This document shows positions 7,360-16,010 of a stretch of 63,237 bases of DNA, one piece after another (the first letter of the stretch is position 1; each line of letters opens with the position of its first letter). The position numbers and the translations under genes were made by a program. The stretch is from the NCBI GenBank assembly GCA_016789955.1, contig JAEUPB010000099.1, positions 1 through 63,237 of the forward strand. The letters are read 5' to 3'. Below the pieces are notes generated by a model. The model saw nothing but the letters and a program-made list of their open reading frames with translations, ran no database searches and was not told the DNA's origin. This stretch comes from Rubrivivax sp. GTDB lineage: Bacteria; Pseudomonadota; Gammaproteobacteria; Burkholderiales; Burkholderiaceae_C.

Positions 7360-9099
7360 ATGACCCGACTGATCATCCGCCACCTGACCGGCGCCAAGGC
7401 CAACCAGGAGGTCTCCTTCGACGAGGCCGCCCAGGCCACCGCGATCACCATCGGCCGCGACGCGACCTGCCGCTTCGCCTTCGACGACGCCGACGATGCC
7501 GTCAGCCGCCAGCATGCCCGCGTCGAGCAGGGCGAAACGGGCTACGTGCTCGTCGATGCCGGCAGCGCCAACGGGACGCTGGTCAACCGCGTGCCGGTGC
7601 ACGGCAAGGCCGCGTTGACCCACGGCGACATCGTGCAGTTCGGCCGCGGCGGCCCCCAGGTCTCGATCCACCTCGACCCGCCGCCGCCCGCCGCCGCGAA
7701 GGCCACGCGGCTGGTCAGCGACACGCTGGCCAAGCCGACGCGGCTGGCCGAGACGTCTGCCGGGGCAGATTCGGCGAAGGGCGCCGCCAAGGGCACGGCC
7801 CAGGGTGCGGTGCAACCGTCGCGCGTCGGCCGTGCCACCGTCGAGCGCATGCTCGGCACCGAACGCGACCGCAGCCGGCGGCTGACGGTGAACATCGTGG
7901 CCGGCGTCGTGGCCGTGGCCGGCGCGATCGGGATCTGGCAGGTGATCGAGGCGAAGAAGCGCGACGAGAGCACCAGCGCGCAGATCGCCGCCGCCAAGGG
8001 TCAGCTCGCCGACACGAACAAGGTCGCCGGCCAGCGCATCGCGGACGTCGAGGCCAAGGCCAACCTGGCGCGCCGCATCAAGAACGATTACGGCGCGTCC
8101 ACCGTCTACATCGAGGCCGCGTGGCGCCTGACCGAGACCAACTCGGGCCGGCAGATCTTCCACTCGTACGTGAAGCTGCCCGAGAAGGGGACCTTCCCGG
8201 CCTACATCCGCCTCGAGGACGGCAGCTACGAACCGCTGCTGACCACCGAGGACAAGGGCGGCGCCAACCGGCCGATCGCTTCGTCGCACAGCGGCACGGG
8301 CTTCGTGGTGTCCGACAACGGGCTCATCATGACCAACCGCCACGTGGCCGCCGCATGGCACGCACCGTACGGGTTGAAGTTCCCCGGCGTGGTGCTCGAG
8401 CGCCAGAAGAACGACAAGGGCCAGGTCGAGATGGTCGCCGTCGACATGCTCGACAGCGCCCCCGAGAGCCTTTCGAACTGGGTGCCCTCGCGCAGCCGCT
8501 TCTTCAAGACGATGGGCGTGGCCGACTCGCGCTCCGTGACCGGCGTGCTCAACTCGCTCAGCGTCACCTTCGCGGGCAGCAAGCTGCGCAACGCCGCCAC
8601 GCTGGGCACCATTTCCCCAGAGGCTGACGTGGCGCTGATCAAGGTCGAGGCCGGCGCGGGCATCCTGAAGAAGGTCGAGCTGCGCGACAGCTACGAGTCG
8701 CTGGCCTCCGGCGACACCATCGTGGCGCTGGGCTATCCGGGCGTCTCGGCCAAGACCTACATGGTCACGAACTCGGCCGACGCGCTGGTCAAGGACGAGG
8801 ACGTGGCGATGGTCCCCGAGGTCTCGGTGAACCAGGGCATCGTGAGCAAGGTGGTACGCGGCAACAAGTCGGTGACCGCGGGCAAGGTCATCTCGACCAA
8901 CGGCGACCTGTTCGAGATGAGCATCAACTCCAGCGGCCAGGGCAACAGCGGCGGCCCGGTGTTCGATGCCGACGGCAAGGTGGTCGGGATCTTCAGCACG
9001 ATCGGTCGCTACGGCGGCGCGACGCTGACCGGCGCGATCCCGATCCGCTACGGCCTGGAACTGCTGGACCCGACCCGCAGCGCGGTCGCCCAGCGCTGA
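7360..9099 (+). CDS. FHA-domain membrane protein with trypsin-like (HtrA-type) serine protease domain
   Basis: A 579-residue fusion. An N-terminal forkhead-associated domain (about 22-95, with TIGRDATCRF, SRQHARVE and GSANGTLVN) binds phosphothreonine. A single transmembrane helix (about 173-195) follows, then an extracytoplasmic trypsin-like protease domain with histidine in MTNRHVAA (about 328), aspartate in EADVALIKVE (about 423) and serine in GNSGGPV (about 530). All three catalytic residues are present, so activity is expected. The arrangement could transmit kinase phosphorylation in the cytoplasm to proteolysis across the membrane. It is followed by a phosphatase and a kinase in the same direction. 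Confidence 0.88.
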   Translation: MTRLIIRHLTGAKANQEVSFDEAAQATAITIGRDATCRFAFDDADDAVSRQHARVEQGETGYVLVDAGSANGTLVNRVPVHGKAALTHGDIVQFGRGGPQVSIHLDPPPPAAAKATRLVSDTLAKPTRLAETSAGADSAKGAAKGTAQGAVQPSRVGRATVERMLGTERDRSRRLTVNIVAGVVAVAGAIGIWQVIEAKKRDESTSAQIAAAKGQLADTNKVAGQRIADVEAKANLARRIKNDYGASTVYIEAAWRLTETNSGRQIFHSYVKLPEKGTFPAYIRLEDGSYEPLLTTEDKGGANRPIASSHSGTGFVVSDNGLIMTNRHVAAAWHAPYGLKFPGVVLERQKNDKGQVEMVAVDMLDSAPESLSNWVPSRSRFFKTMGVADSRSVTGVLNSLSVTFAGSKLRNAATLGTISPEADVALIKVEAGAGILKKVELRDSYESLASGDTIVALGYPGVSAKTYMVTNSADALVKDEDVAMVPEVSVNQGIVSKVVRGNKSVTAGKVISTNGDLFEMSINSSGQGNSGGPVFDADGKVVGIFSTIGRYGGATLTGAIPIRYGLELLDPTRSAVAQR

Positions 9100-9136
9100 A
9101 CCCACCCCCGACCGACCACGACTCCGGAGACGGCGC

Positions 9137-10003
9137 ATGAAGGCCTTCTTCTCCCGCCGCGCACGGCCTGCCGCAGCGCCCGCCGAGATCGCCCACGAGT
9201 TGGCGCTCGCGCTGCACACCGACGTCGGCCCGGTGCGCACGCTGAACGAGGACTGCATCGCCGCGCTGAACGCGCCGCGCGGGGCCGGCGAAGGCGGCGA
9301 CCGCACCGTGCTGGTGGCGCTGGCCGACGGCATGGGCGGCCACCAGGCCGGCGACGTGGCCAGCCGCCTGGCCGTGCAGGCGGCCCTGGAGAGCTACGGC
9401 GCCCAGCCCGCCGGGGCCTCCCAACAGGTCGCCCTGCACGCCGCTCTGCGCGCCGCCAACTCCGCCGTGCACGCACATGCGCGGCAGCACGCCGAGTGTG
9501 CAGGCATGGGCACGACGATGCTGCTGGTGGCGCCGGCGCCGAGCGGCCTGGGCGTGGCCTGGGTCGGCGACTCGCGGCTGTACCGCTGGCGCGAGGGTTC
9601 GCTGGTTCAGCTGACGCGCGACGACACGCTGGTGCGCTCGCTGGTGGACCGCGGCCTCGTCGACCCGGCCGACGCACACCGGCACCCCGACCATTCGGTG
9701 CTGACGCAGGCCGTGGGCACGCACGCGGCCATCCCCTCGCCGCATGTCGAAGCCCCGCTGCCGATCGCCGTGGGCGACCGCTACCTGCTGTGCAGCGACG
9801 GCGTGCACGACGTCATCGACGATGCCGGCCTCGCCCGCCTGCTGGCCACGGGCACGCCGCACCAGTGCGCGCAGGCCATCGCCGCAACGGCATGGCGGCT
9901 GGGCACCAGCGACAACCTGTCGATCGGCGTGCTGCACGTGCTGCCCCCTGCGCCGCCGGCCGCCGCACGCCGCACGCGACACGGCGAAGAGGTGCTGTCG
10001 TGA
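9137..10003 (+). CDS. PP2C-family Ser/Thr protein phosphatase
   Basis: A 288-residue metal-dependent phosphatase that should reverse the action of the kinase encoded next. It shows the family motifs in order: a VRTLNED segment near the start, ALADGMGGHQAGD (about 62-74), GTTM, VGDSRLYR (about 142), CSDGVHDVI (about 218), and the terminal DNLSIGV (about 258). The metal-binding aspartates are all present. There is no membrane segment. The stop codon overlaps the GTG start of the kinase gene (GTGA at 10000-10003), so the two are translationally coupled, as in the PppA-PpkA style pairs of other bacteria. Confidence 0.92.
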   Translation: MKAFFSRRARPAAAPAEIAHELALALHTDVGPVRTLNEDCIAALNAPRGAGEGGDRTVLVALADGMGGHQAGDVASRLAVQAALESYGAQPAGASQQVALHAALRAANSAVHAHARQHAECAGMGTTMLLVAPAPSGLGVAWVGDSRLYRWREGSLVQLTRDDTLVRSLVDRGLVDPADAHRHPDHSVLTQAVGTHAAIPSPHVEAPLPIAVGDRYLLCSDGVHDVIDDAGLARLLATGTPHQCAQAIAATAWRLGTSDNLSIGVLHVLPPAPPAAARRTRHGEEVLS

Positions 10004-11334
10004 CCACCGACGGCATGATGATCGGCCCCTATCGCCGGCTCGAGCGCCTGGGCGAAGGCGCGATGGGCGAAGTGCACCGCGCGGTGGACACGATGCTCGA
10101 GCGCGACGTGGCGCTGAAAACACTGCGGCCCGAGATGAGCGCCCGCGAGGACCTGGTGGAGCGCTTCCGTGTCGAGGCCATCGCCCTCGCCCGCCTGCAC
10201 CACCGGCACATTGCCACCGTGTATGCGTTCTTCCGCCATGGCGAGCAGCACCACATCGCGATGCAGTACCTGCGCGGGCGCACGCTGGAGCAGGTGCTGC
10301 GCGAGCGCGGCCGTCTGCGGTGGCGCGAGGCCGCCGCGGTGGCCATCGACGTGGCCTCGGCCCTGGAGCATGCGCATGCGCTGGGCGTGGTGCACCGCGA
10401 CCTGAAGCCGGCCAACCTGATGGTCGACGACGAAGGCCGCACCGTGGTGATGGACTTCGGCATCGCCCGCGTGCTGGCCAAGGAACGCCAGACGCGCGCC
10501 GGCACGCTCGTGGGCACGCTCGAGTACATCGCACCCGAAGTGGTGCGCGGCGAAGCCGCCGACGCACGATCGGACCTCTACGCGCTCGGCTGCGTGCTGT
10601 ACGAGATGGTCACCGGCGAACTGCCCTTCCCTGGCCGCTCGGACTTCGAGCTGATGCGGGCCCACGCCGAACAGGTGCCGCCGAGCCCGCGCGAGCGCAT
10701 CGGCGAACTGCCCGAGGCGCTGGAGGCCGTGATCCTGCGTGCGCTGGCCAAGCAACCGGGGGCACGCTTCGCCGATGCCGCGGCGTTCCGCAAGGCCTTG
10801 CAGGCGGCGCTCAACGCAGCGACCCAGGCCGCACAGGCCTCGCGGTGGCCCGCCTGGCTGGCCCTGCCCCGCCCGGCCCAGGCGCACGCATGGACCGCCT
10901 GGCTGCGCGAGTACCCAGGCCTGGCCGGCGTGGCGCTGGTGGCGGCCGGCGCGGTGTGCCTGCCGCTGGCCTGGTCGGCGCTTTCGTGGAACCCACCGGC
11001 AGCGCCGCCTTCGTCAGCCGCTCCGCCAGTGACGGTGGCTGCCCCGACCACCACCGTCGCAACCTACGCCTCGGCCCCGCCCACGCCGTCGCCCGCGGCA
11101 CCCGCCGCGACCCGGCCGGCCACCGGGTTCAAGCCCGTGGTCGTCGAGTCTCCCGTCGAGAGCCCGCGCGAGTCTCGGCCGGCGCAGCCCGGCCCGGTGT
11201 TCGTGATGCCGCCGCCGCCGCAGGCGCGGGTCAGCGTCGAGACCCGCGCGCCGACTCCCGTGCCGCCCACCGCACCGACGCCGAAGCCGGCCACTCCGGC
11301 CGACGCCGGCGGCGGCTGGTACGTCCGTCATTGA
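10000..11334 (+). CDS. Membrane Ser/Thr protein kinase (PknB-like)
   Basis: A 444-residue kinase. The glycine loop LGEGAMGEV (about 17), the lysine in VALKTL (about 37), HRDLKPAN (about 132) and DFG (about 151) are all canonical, so unlike the kinase at 2516 this is an RD kinase. A transmembrane helix (about 307-329) precedes a Pro/Ala/Thr-rich extracytoplasmic tail of about 115 residues without a recognised sensor domain. I chose the GTG at 10000 because it overlaps the phosphatase stop; ATG codons at 10015 and 10018 are alternatives. The FHA protein and the phosphatase are its likely partners. Confidence 0.92.
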   Translation: MTTDGMMIGPYRRLERLGEGAMGEVHRAVDTMLERDVALKTLRPEMSAREDLVERFRVEAIALARLHHRHIATVYAFFRHGEQHHIAMQYLRGRTLEQVLRERGRLRWREAAAVAIDVASALEHAHALGVVHRDLKPANLMVDDEGRTVVMDFGIARVLAKERQTRAGTLVGTLEYIAPEVVRGEAADARSDLYALGCVLYEMVTGELPFPGRSDFELMRAHAEQVPPSPRERIGELPEALEAVILRALAKQPGARFADAAAFRKALQAALNAATQAAQASRWPAWLALPRPAQAHAWTAWLREYPGLAGVALVAAGAVCLPLAWSALSWNPPAAPPSSAAPPVTVAAPTTTVATYASAPPTPSPAAPAATRPATGFKPVVVESPVESPRESRPAQPGPVFVMPPPPQARVSVETRAPTPVPPTAPTPKPATPADAGGGWYVRH

Positions 11335-11345
11335 GGAACCACCCC

Positions 11346-11894
11346 ATGCCCATGCCCATGCCCATGCCCTCGTCATCGTTGCCGCGCAGGGCGGCACTCA
11401 TCTCGCTCGCGCTCGTGGCCCTCGCGCTCGGCGGCTGCAGCTCGTCCACGCCGCTGGTGCGCAAGGCCGAGGACATGGTGCAGATCGTCACGGCCAAGGC
11501 ACGCTTCCGCGGTGAATCGAATCTCGCCGATCCCGGCCGCGTGGCCCGCGAGCTCGGCTGCGGCGCGGGCTCGGCAGCCGCGAAGTTCGAGTCCAGCGCC
11601 GTGCTGCCGGAACGGCCTCGGGCCGGCCGCGAGATCAACCACCGCGTGGTCTACGCCGCGTGTCCGGGTGCCGACGAAGGCGCTCCCGGCACGTTGACGA
11701 GACGCTTCACCCGCGAGGGCCGCACGCTGTTCGAGGACAGCACGCCCTACACGCTGAAGCCGGGGCGCTGGTCGGTCGACGTGTTCGTCGGCATCCCGCC
11801 GCAGGCCACGCCGGGGCCGTATCGGCTCGAGGTGCGCTATGCGCAGCGTGGCCTGCGGCTCGAGTCGGCGAGCGACTTCGTCGTGCAGCCGTGA
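11346..11894 (+). CDS. Lipoprotein of unknown function in the kinase operon
   Basis: A 182-residue protein with a lipobox (LALGGC, cysteine at about 34) after a hydrophobic segment. The mature part contains a beta-rich domain ending in VDVFVGIPPQATPGPYRLEV, reminiscent of extracellular beta-sandwich modules; no family is assigned. The 5' end is an unusual run of four Met-Pro codon pairs. The first ATG (11346) is preferred because GAGGA, overlapping the kinase stop codon, lies 8 nt upstream, but the codon pair repeat could allow slippage or internal starts. It is probably the last gene of the operon. Confidence 0.72.
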   Translation: MPMPMPMPSSSLPRRAALISLALVALALGGCSSSTPLVRKAEDMVQIVTAKARFRGESNLADPGRVARELGCGAGSAAAKFESSAVLPERPRAGREINHRVVYAACPGADEGAPGTLTRRFTREGRTLFEDSTPYTLKPGRWSVDVFVGIPPQATPGPYRLEVRYAQRGLRLESASDFVVQP

Positions 11895-11981
11895 AGCGCC
11901 ACCGGGTGGCGGCGACGTTCGATCAACACCATGAAGCCCATGCAGAGCAGCGTGGCGGCGAAGAAGGTCATCGCGCTCATC

Positions 11982-14279
11982 TCACTCCCCCCACAGGGCG
12001 CCGCTGGTCTTGAACGACGAGAGGGTCTGGCCGCTCTCGCTGAGTACCAGGCCTTCGCTGAGCACCAACCCTTCGCTGAGCACCAGGCCCTCCGAGAGCA
12101 CGAGGCCCTCGCTGAGCACAAGCCCTTCGCTCAGCACCAGGCCTTCCGACAGCACGAGCCCTTCGCTCAGCACCAGGCCGCTGCCCAGCACCAGGCCGCT
12201 GCCGGAGATCAGCCATGACGACAGCGTCGGCACCGACGTGAACAGGCCGGTCGATCCGATCGAAGAGGACGACCCGAGCAGACTGTCGGCGAGCACGACA
12301 CCCCCGCTGACGAGGCTCTCGGCGCTCGCGTAGCGCATCTGCACGCTCTGCGGGAACGTGTTCGTCGGAATGCCGATGCCCGACCAGTACACCGGCGTGT
12401 AGCGCATCGCGAACTTCGAGGCCCAGATCAGCTTCGGGTCCCACACCGCCTGGTAGGTGTTGAACAGCTTGTCGCCGGTGGCCACGTGCGAGCCGCCGAT
12501 CGTGACGATGCGAGACCAGTTGAACGGGGTACCCGCGATCGACGTGCTGCGCGAGGTCGGCAACGTCTTGCCCGAGGCCAGCAGCGAGGTGTAGCCCGGG
12601 ACCATCGTGCCGCTGGCCACGGCACCCGAGATGTCGGTGCGCAGCGACTGCGCCAGCCGCACGGCGCCCTCGAGATTCAGGTGGCCTGCACCCTGCTCGA
12701 GCATGTTGTAGCCCGCCACCGGCTGCGCCGTGTACTGCAGGATCGCCTTGATCAGCGGCGGCGTCAGGCCGGGATTGGCCTGCAGCAGCACGGCCGCGGC
12801 CCCAGCCACCGCCGGTGCCGCCACCGAGGTGCCGCTCAGCTTCAGCAGTTCCTGCCCGTACACCGCGGCGCCGCCGCCGCCCGCCACCAGCGTCGGATAC
12901 GAGGATGCGAGCATGTTCCTGGCCGGCGACGTCGGGACGGCCGACGTCGAGCTCGCGCCGATGACCTTGTTGCCCGGGGCCACGAGGTCGGGCTTGATGA
13001 CGTTGTCGTACCAGCGCGAGCCGTCGGTGTTGAGGACGTACGCGCGCGTCGGGCCGCGCGAGCTGAAGTTGTTGACGACGTCGTCGCCGCGCGACGTGGT
13101 GTCCTTGAAGTTCAGCGCACCCACGGTCAGCGCGGCCGGCGAGTGCGCCGGTGATGCGACGGTGCCGTAGACCTTCTGGTTGGCGGTGTTCAGGCCGAAG
13201 TTGCCCGCGGCCACGACGACGGTGATGCCCATCGACGCAGCGGCCTGCACGGCCAGGCACAGCGGGTCGACGTCCCACGAGTCGGTCGATGCCGCCGCGA
13301 GGCTCAGGTTCATCACCTTGATGTTGTATTCGCGGGCGTGGTACATGACCCACGCGATGCCCTCCAGCGCATCGCTGACGGTGCCCACGCCGGAAGCGTT
13401 CAGCACGCGCACGTCGTAGATGTCGGCATTCGGCGCGATGCCGGCGATGTCCTGCCCCTGCATCACGCCGCGGCCCGCGGCCACCGAGGCCACGTGCGTG
13501 CCGTGACCGTAGCCGTCCTGCGTGACATCGCTGTCGGCGGCCACCGAGGTCTCGTAGCTGGCCAGCGCCGCGCTGCCGGGCTGCAGCGTCGTGGAGCCGC
13601 CCGTGACGCTCCAGGTCCACGGATTGACGGCGGACTTCAGCATCGACACGTTGCGCTTCACGCGCGAGACGCCCGCCGCATTGAGCATCGACTTGTGCGC
13701 CTTCATGACGCCCGAGTCGAGGATCGCGATGCCGACGCCGGTGCCATCGAGGCCGGCGTAGGCGGTGGCGCTGCTGTACAGGCGCACCGGGGCCAGCGTG
13801 GCGCCGGCGATCACCTCCTTCGTGCTGCTCGTGCCTTGGGTGGCGCGGTTGGGCGACAGGCTCACCACGTCGGCCAGCCGCGCCGCCTGCTGGATGGCCG
13901 AGATCGGAAGCTCCACGGTGAGCGCCTTCAGCCCGACATGGACCATCAGCACGTCGCCACCCAGGCGCGTCAAGCTGGCGCGCAGCGCGGTCATCTGCGG
14001 ATCGCTGCCGTCGGTGCTGATGATGACCTGTGCCGTGCGCTGCCCGCGGTTGGCGCGCGACCACCCGGGGCTGCTCTTCCCGGGCGACACCAGCTCGCGC
14101 ATCAGGTCCTTGGCAATGAAGCCGCGCGGCTTGCCCCGCGGCGCATCGACGGCGAACGGTGCCGCCAGCGCGGCCACCGGCACCGCGCTCAAGGCCACGG
14201 GTGAGCCGGCGATGGCCGCGGCAAGCACGCTGCACAGTGCGCGGCGAGTGCGGGCCTTCAGGGCAGAGACGACGCTCAT
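11982..14279 (-). CDS. Secreted subtilisin-like (S8) serine protease with C-terminal hexapeptide repeats
   Basis: About 765 residues: signal peptide, an inhibitor-like propeptide region (about 60-150), then a peptidase S8 domain with aspartate in GIAILDSGV (about 186), histidine in GHGTHVAS (about 256) and serine in GTSVAAPAVAG (about 484). After the catalytic domain comes a region of about 200 residues and then tandem copies of the hexapeptide LVLSEG before a short tail. I took the ATG at 14279 (MSVVSALKART), giving a normal signal peptide; in-frame starts at 14294 and 14348 are alternatives. It is convergent with the kinase operon. Substrates are unknown. Confidence 0.88.
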   Translation of the reverse strand: MSVVSALKARTRRALCSVLAAAIAGSPVALSAVPVAALAAPFAVDAPRGKPRGFIAKDLMRELVSPGKSSPGWSRANRGQRTAQVIISTDGSDPQMTALRASLTRLGGDVLMVHVGLKALTVELPISAIQQAARLADVVSLSPNRATQGTSSTKEVIAGATLAPVRLYSSATAYAGLDGTGVGIAILDSGVMKAHKSMLNAAGVSRVKRNVSMLKSAVNPWTWSVTGGSTTLQPGSAALASYETSVAADSDVTQDGYGHGTHVASVAAGRGVMQGQDIAGIAPNADIYDVRVLNASGVGTVSDALEGIAWVMYHAREYNIKVMNLSLAAASTDSWDVDPLCLAVQAAASMGITVVVAAGNFGLNTANQKVYGTVASPAHSPAALTVGALNFKDTTSRGDDVVNNFSSRGPTRAYVLNTDGSRWYDNVIKPDLVAPGNKVIGASSTSAVPTSPARNMLASSYPTLVAGGGGAAVYGQELLKLSGTSVAAPAVAGAAAVLLQANPGLTPPLIKAILQYTAQPVAGYNMLEQGAGHLNLEGAVRLAQSLRTDISGAVASGTMVPGYTSLLASGKTLPTSRSTSIAGTPFNWSRIVTIGGSHVATGDKLFNTYQAVWDPKLIWASKFAMRYTPVYWSGIGIPTNTFPQSVQMRYASAESLVSGGVVLADSLLGSSSSIGSTGLFTSVPTLSSWLISGSGLVLGSGLVLSEGLVLSEGLVLSEGLVLSEGLVLSEGLVLSEGLVLSEGLVLSESGQTLSSFKTSGALWGE
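12037..12207 (-). repeat. 18-bp coding tandem repeat (LVLSEG hexapeptides)
   Basis: Roughly nine units of an imperfect 18-bp repeat encode seven consecutive LVLSEG copies plus variants (LVLSES, LVLGSG) near the C-terminus of the S8 protease. The units differ mainly at synonymous positions, so selection has kept the peptide while the DNA drifted. Confidence 0.85.
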
Positions 14280-14691
14280 GTCGGCACGGGCCATACCTCT
14301 CGGCAGGCCCTTCGTGGTGATGTGCAACATGCTAGGGATGAATTGCATCCAATTGTCATGTCGCGTCCGAGCTCAATCCCCTGAAGGCGGGGATACATCA
14401 CGGCACCGGCCGAATATGGCCAGTTTCACCCCTCAATTGCAGGTCAAGTTCGAGAGGCTCGATCCGAGGCCGGCATGCATCTCTTGTAATCAACGACTTG
14501 CATCACGTTGTCGGGAATGTTCAGCGGAGGGCGTGCTGTTCCTCTCAAGTTTCGCTCCGGTTTGCCGAAAACATCCGGATCACCCGGCCTGCGAGTATCT
14601 CGATGCCGGTAGATATACTGTTTCCGAAACCCGCTCGCTCAACGCCTGTCAGGGTATCCGGAAGGCATCCGGATACCCCACGGCACGAGAT
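14280..14691. other. Intergenic region between S8 protease and oxidoreductase genes
   Basis: About 410 bp, less GC-rich than its surroundings. It should contain the protease promoter. CATCCGGAT occurs twice, once within the hairpin at 14652-14678. No gene or RNA family is recognised. Confidence 0.5.
14652..14678 (-). terminator. Hairpin downstream of the FAD oxidoreductase gene
   Basis: A perfect 10-bp stem (GGGTATCCGG with CCGGATACCC) and a 7-nt loop start 14 bp beyond the stop codon of the gene at 14692. No T-run follows on either strand. It may be a U-tract-less terminator or a protein-binding palindrome. Confidence 0.45.
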
Positions 14692-15819
14692 TCAGTGCAG
14701 CCGCTGCGGAGCGAACAGGGCGGCGTCCACGCCATGCGCACGGAGCCGTTCGGGCACCGGCTCGCCGCAGACCAGCGCCGCTGCCAGCTCGCCCGCGGCC
14801 GATGCGCTCTGGATGCCATAGCCGCCTTGCGCGGCCAGCCAGTGGAAGCCGGGAGAGCGGTCGTCGGGCCCGATCACCAGCTCGCCGTCGCGAACGAAGG
14901 ATCGCAGCCCCGCCCAGGTGCTCTCGGGTCGGCGGATCTCGAGCGTCGTCACGGTCTGCAGCCGGTCGATGCCCAGCGCGATGTCGAGCTCCTCAGGCCG
15001 CACGTCGTGCGGCACCGTGGGGTCGGCGTTGGCCGGCGATCCGAGCAGGCGGCCGGCGTCGGGCTTGAAGTACCAGCCCTCGTCGACACCCACCACCGCC
15101 GGCCACGCAGACACGTCCACGCCGGCGGGCGCCTTGAACGTGAAGGCGCTCCGGCGGCGGGGTTCGAGCCCGACCGGCACGGCGCCAAAGAGCGCCGCCA
15201 CGACATCGGCCCAGGCTCCGGCGGCATTCACAATCTGACCAGCCCGCACGGTGCGCCCATCGGCCAGTGCCACGTGCCAGCGCGTGCCGTCGTGGCGAGC
15301 GCCCGTCACCTCCGCATCGGTCCACACCGCGCCGCCTCCCGCCTTGACGCCTCGCAGGAAACCCTGGTGCAGCGCGTGCACGTCGATGTCCTCGGCGGCC
15401 GGGTCGTACAGCGACGCGTGCACCACCTCGGGCCGCAGGCACGGCACGCGCGCGAGTGTGGCCGCGGCATCCATGCGCTCGACGGTGCCGCCGTGTGCCG
15501 ACAGCTCTGCGTGCGTGTGCTCCAGCAGCGCCTGCTGCGTGTGCGTGGCCAGGTACATCGAACCCCGACGCGAGAGCAGCGGCATTGTGGTGAAGCCGGC
15601 CGCTGGGTCCTCGTAGAAGCTGCGGCTGGCCCGCGTCAGCGCGCGCACGCCGGCCGGACCGTAGCTCTCCATGAACATCGCCGCCGACCGGCCGGTGCTG
15701 TGCAGGCCCGGCTGCAACTCGCGCTCGACCAGCATCACCGAGCGCCGCCCCGCGAGCCGCCACCCCACGGAAGCGCCGGCGATGCCGGCACCGATCACGA
15801 GCACGTCGACGTCGTTCAT
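14692..15819 (-). CDS. FAD-dependent oxidoreductase (D-amino-acid/glycine oxidase family)
   Basis: A 375-residue DAO-family flavoenzyme. The N-terminal dinucleotide-binding motif VLVIGAGIAGASVGWRL (about 5-21) is followed by an acidic residue at the end of the second strand (LVERE) and the STGRSAAMF segment typical of the family. A second FAD-contact motif VNAAGAWAD lies at about 190. The C-terminal GGYGIQSASAAGELAA resembles the final FAD-binding helix. Likely substrates are D-amino acids, glycine or N-methylated amino acids; the sequence does not say which. It stands alone, divergent from the efflux genes. The start is the ATG giving MNDVDVLVIG. Confidence 0.85.
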   Translation of the reverse strand: MNDVDVLVIGAGIAGASVGWRLAGRRSVMLVERELQPGLHSTGRSAAMFMESYGPAGVRALTRASRSFYEDPAAGFTTMPLLSRRGSMYLATHTQQALLEHTHAELSAHGGTVERMDAAATLARVPCLRPEVVHASLYDPAAEDIDVHALHQGFLRGVKAGGGAVWTDAEVTGARHDGTRWHVALADGRTVRAGQIVNAAGAWADVVAALFGAVPVGLEPRRRSAFTFKAPAGVDVSAWPAVVGVDEGWYFKPDAGRLLGSPANADPTVPHDVRPEELDIALGIDRLQTVTTLEIRRPESTWAGLRSFVRDGELVIGPDDRSPGFHWLAAQGGYGIQSASAAGELAAALVCGEPVPERLRAHGVDAALFAPQRLH

Positions 15820-16010
15820 CGAGGCATTCTCGTCGTCGGACGCAGCGCGCCTTGCCTGGTCAGCCTTCCAGGTGACCCGCCATGCGGCACGAAGGCGCTC
15901 TCCCGCCTCGATCGCCGGCACGCGGACGCGGGTAAGGCCTGCGACACATCCCAGCAACCCGCCCGGACAATCATCGTACAAACGCGGGCCTGGGACCCGC
16001 TGGAGAACCG

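Noticed and set aside
12037-12207. CRISPR-like array
   Set aside because: The units are contiguous 18-bp repeats without spacers, lie in frame inside the S8 protease gene and encode LVLSEG hexapeptides.
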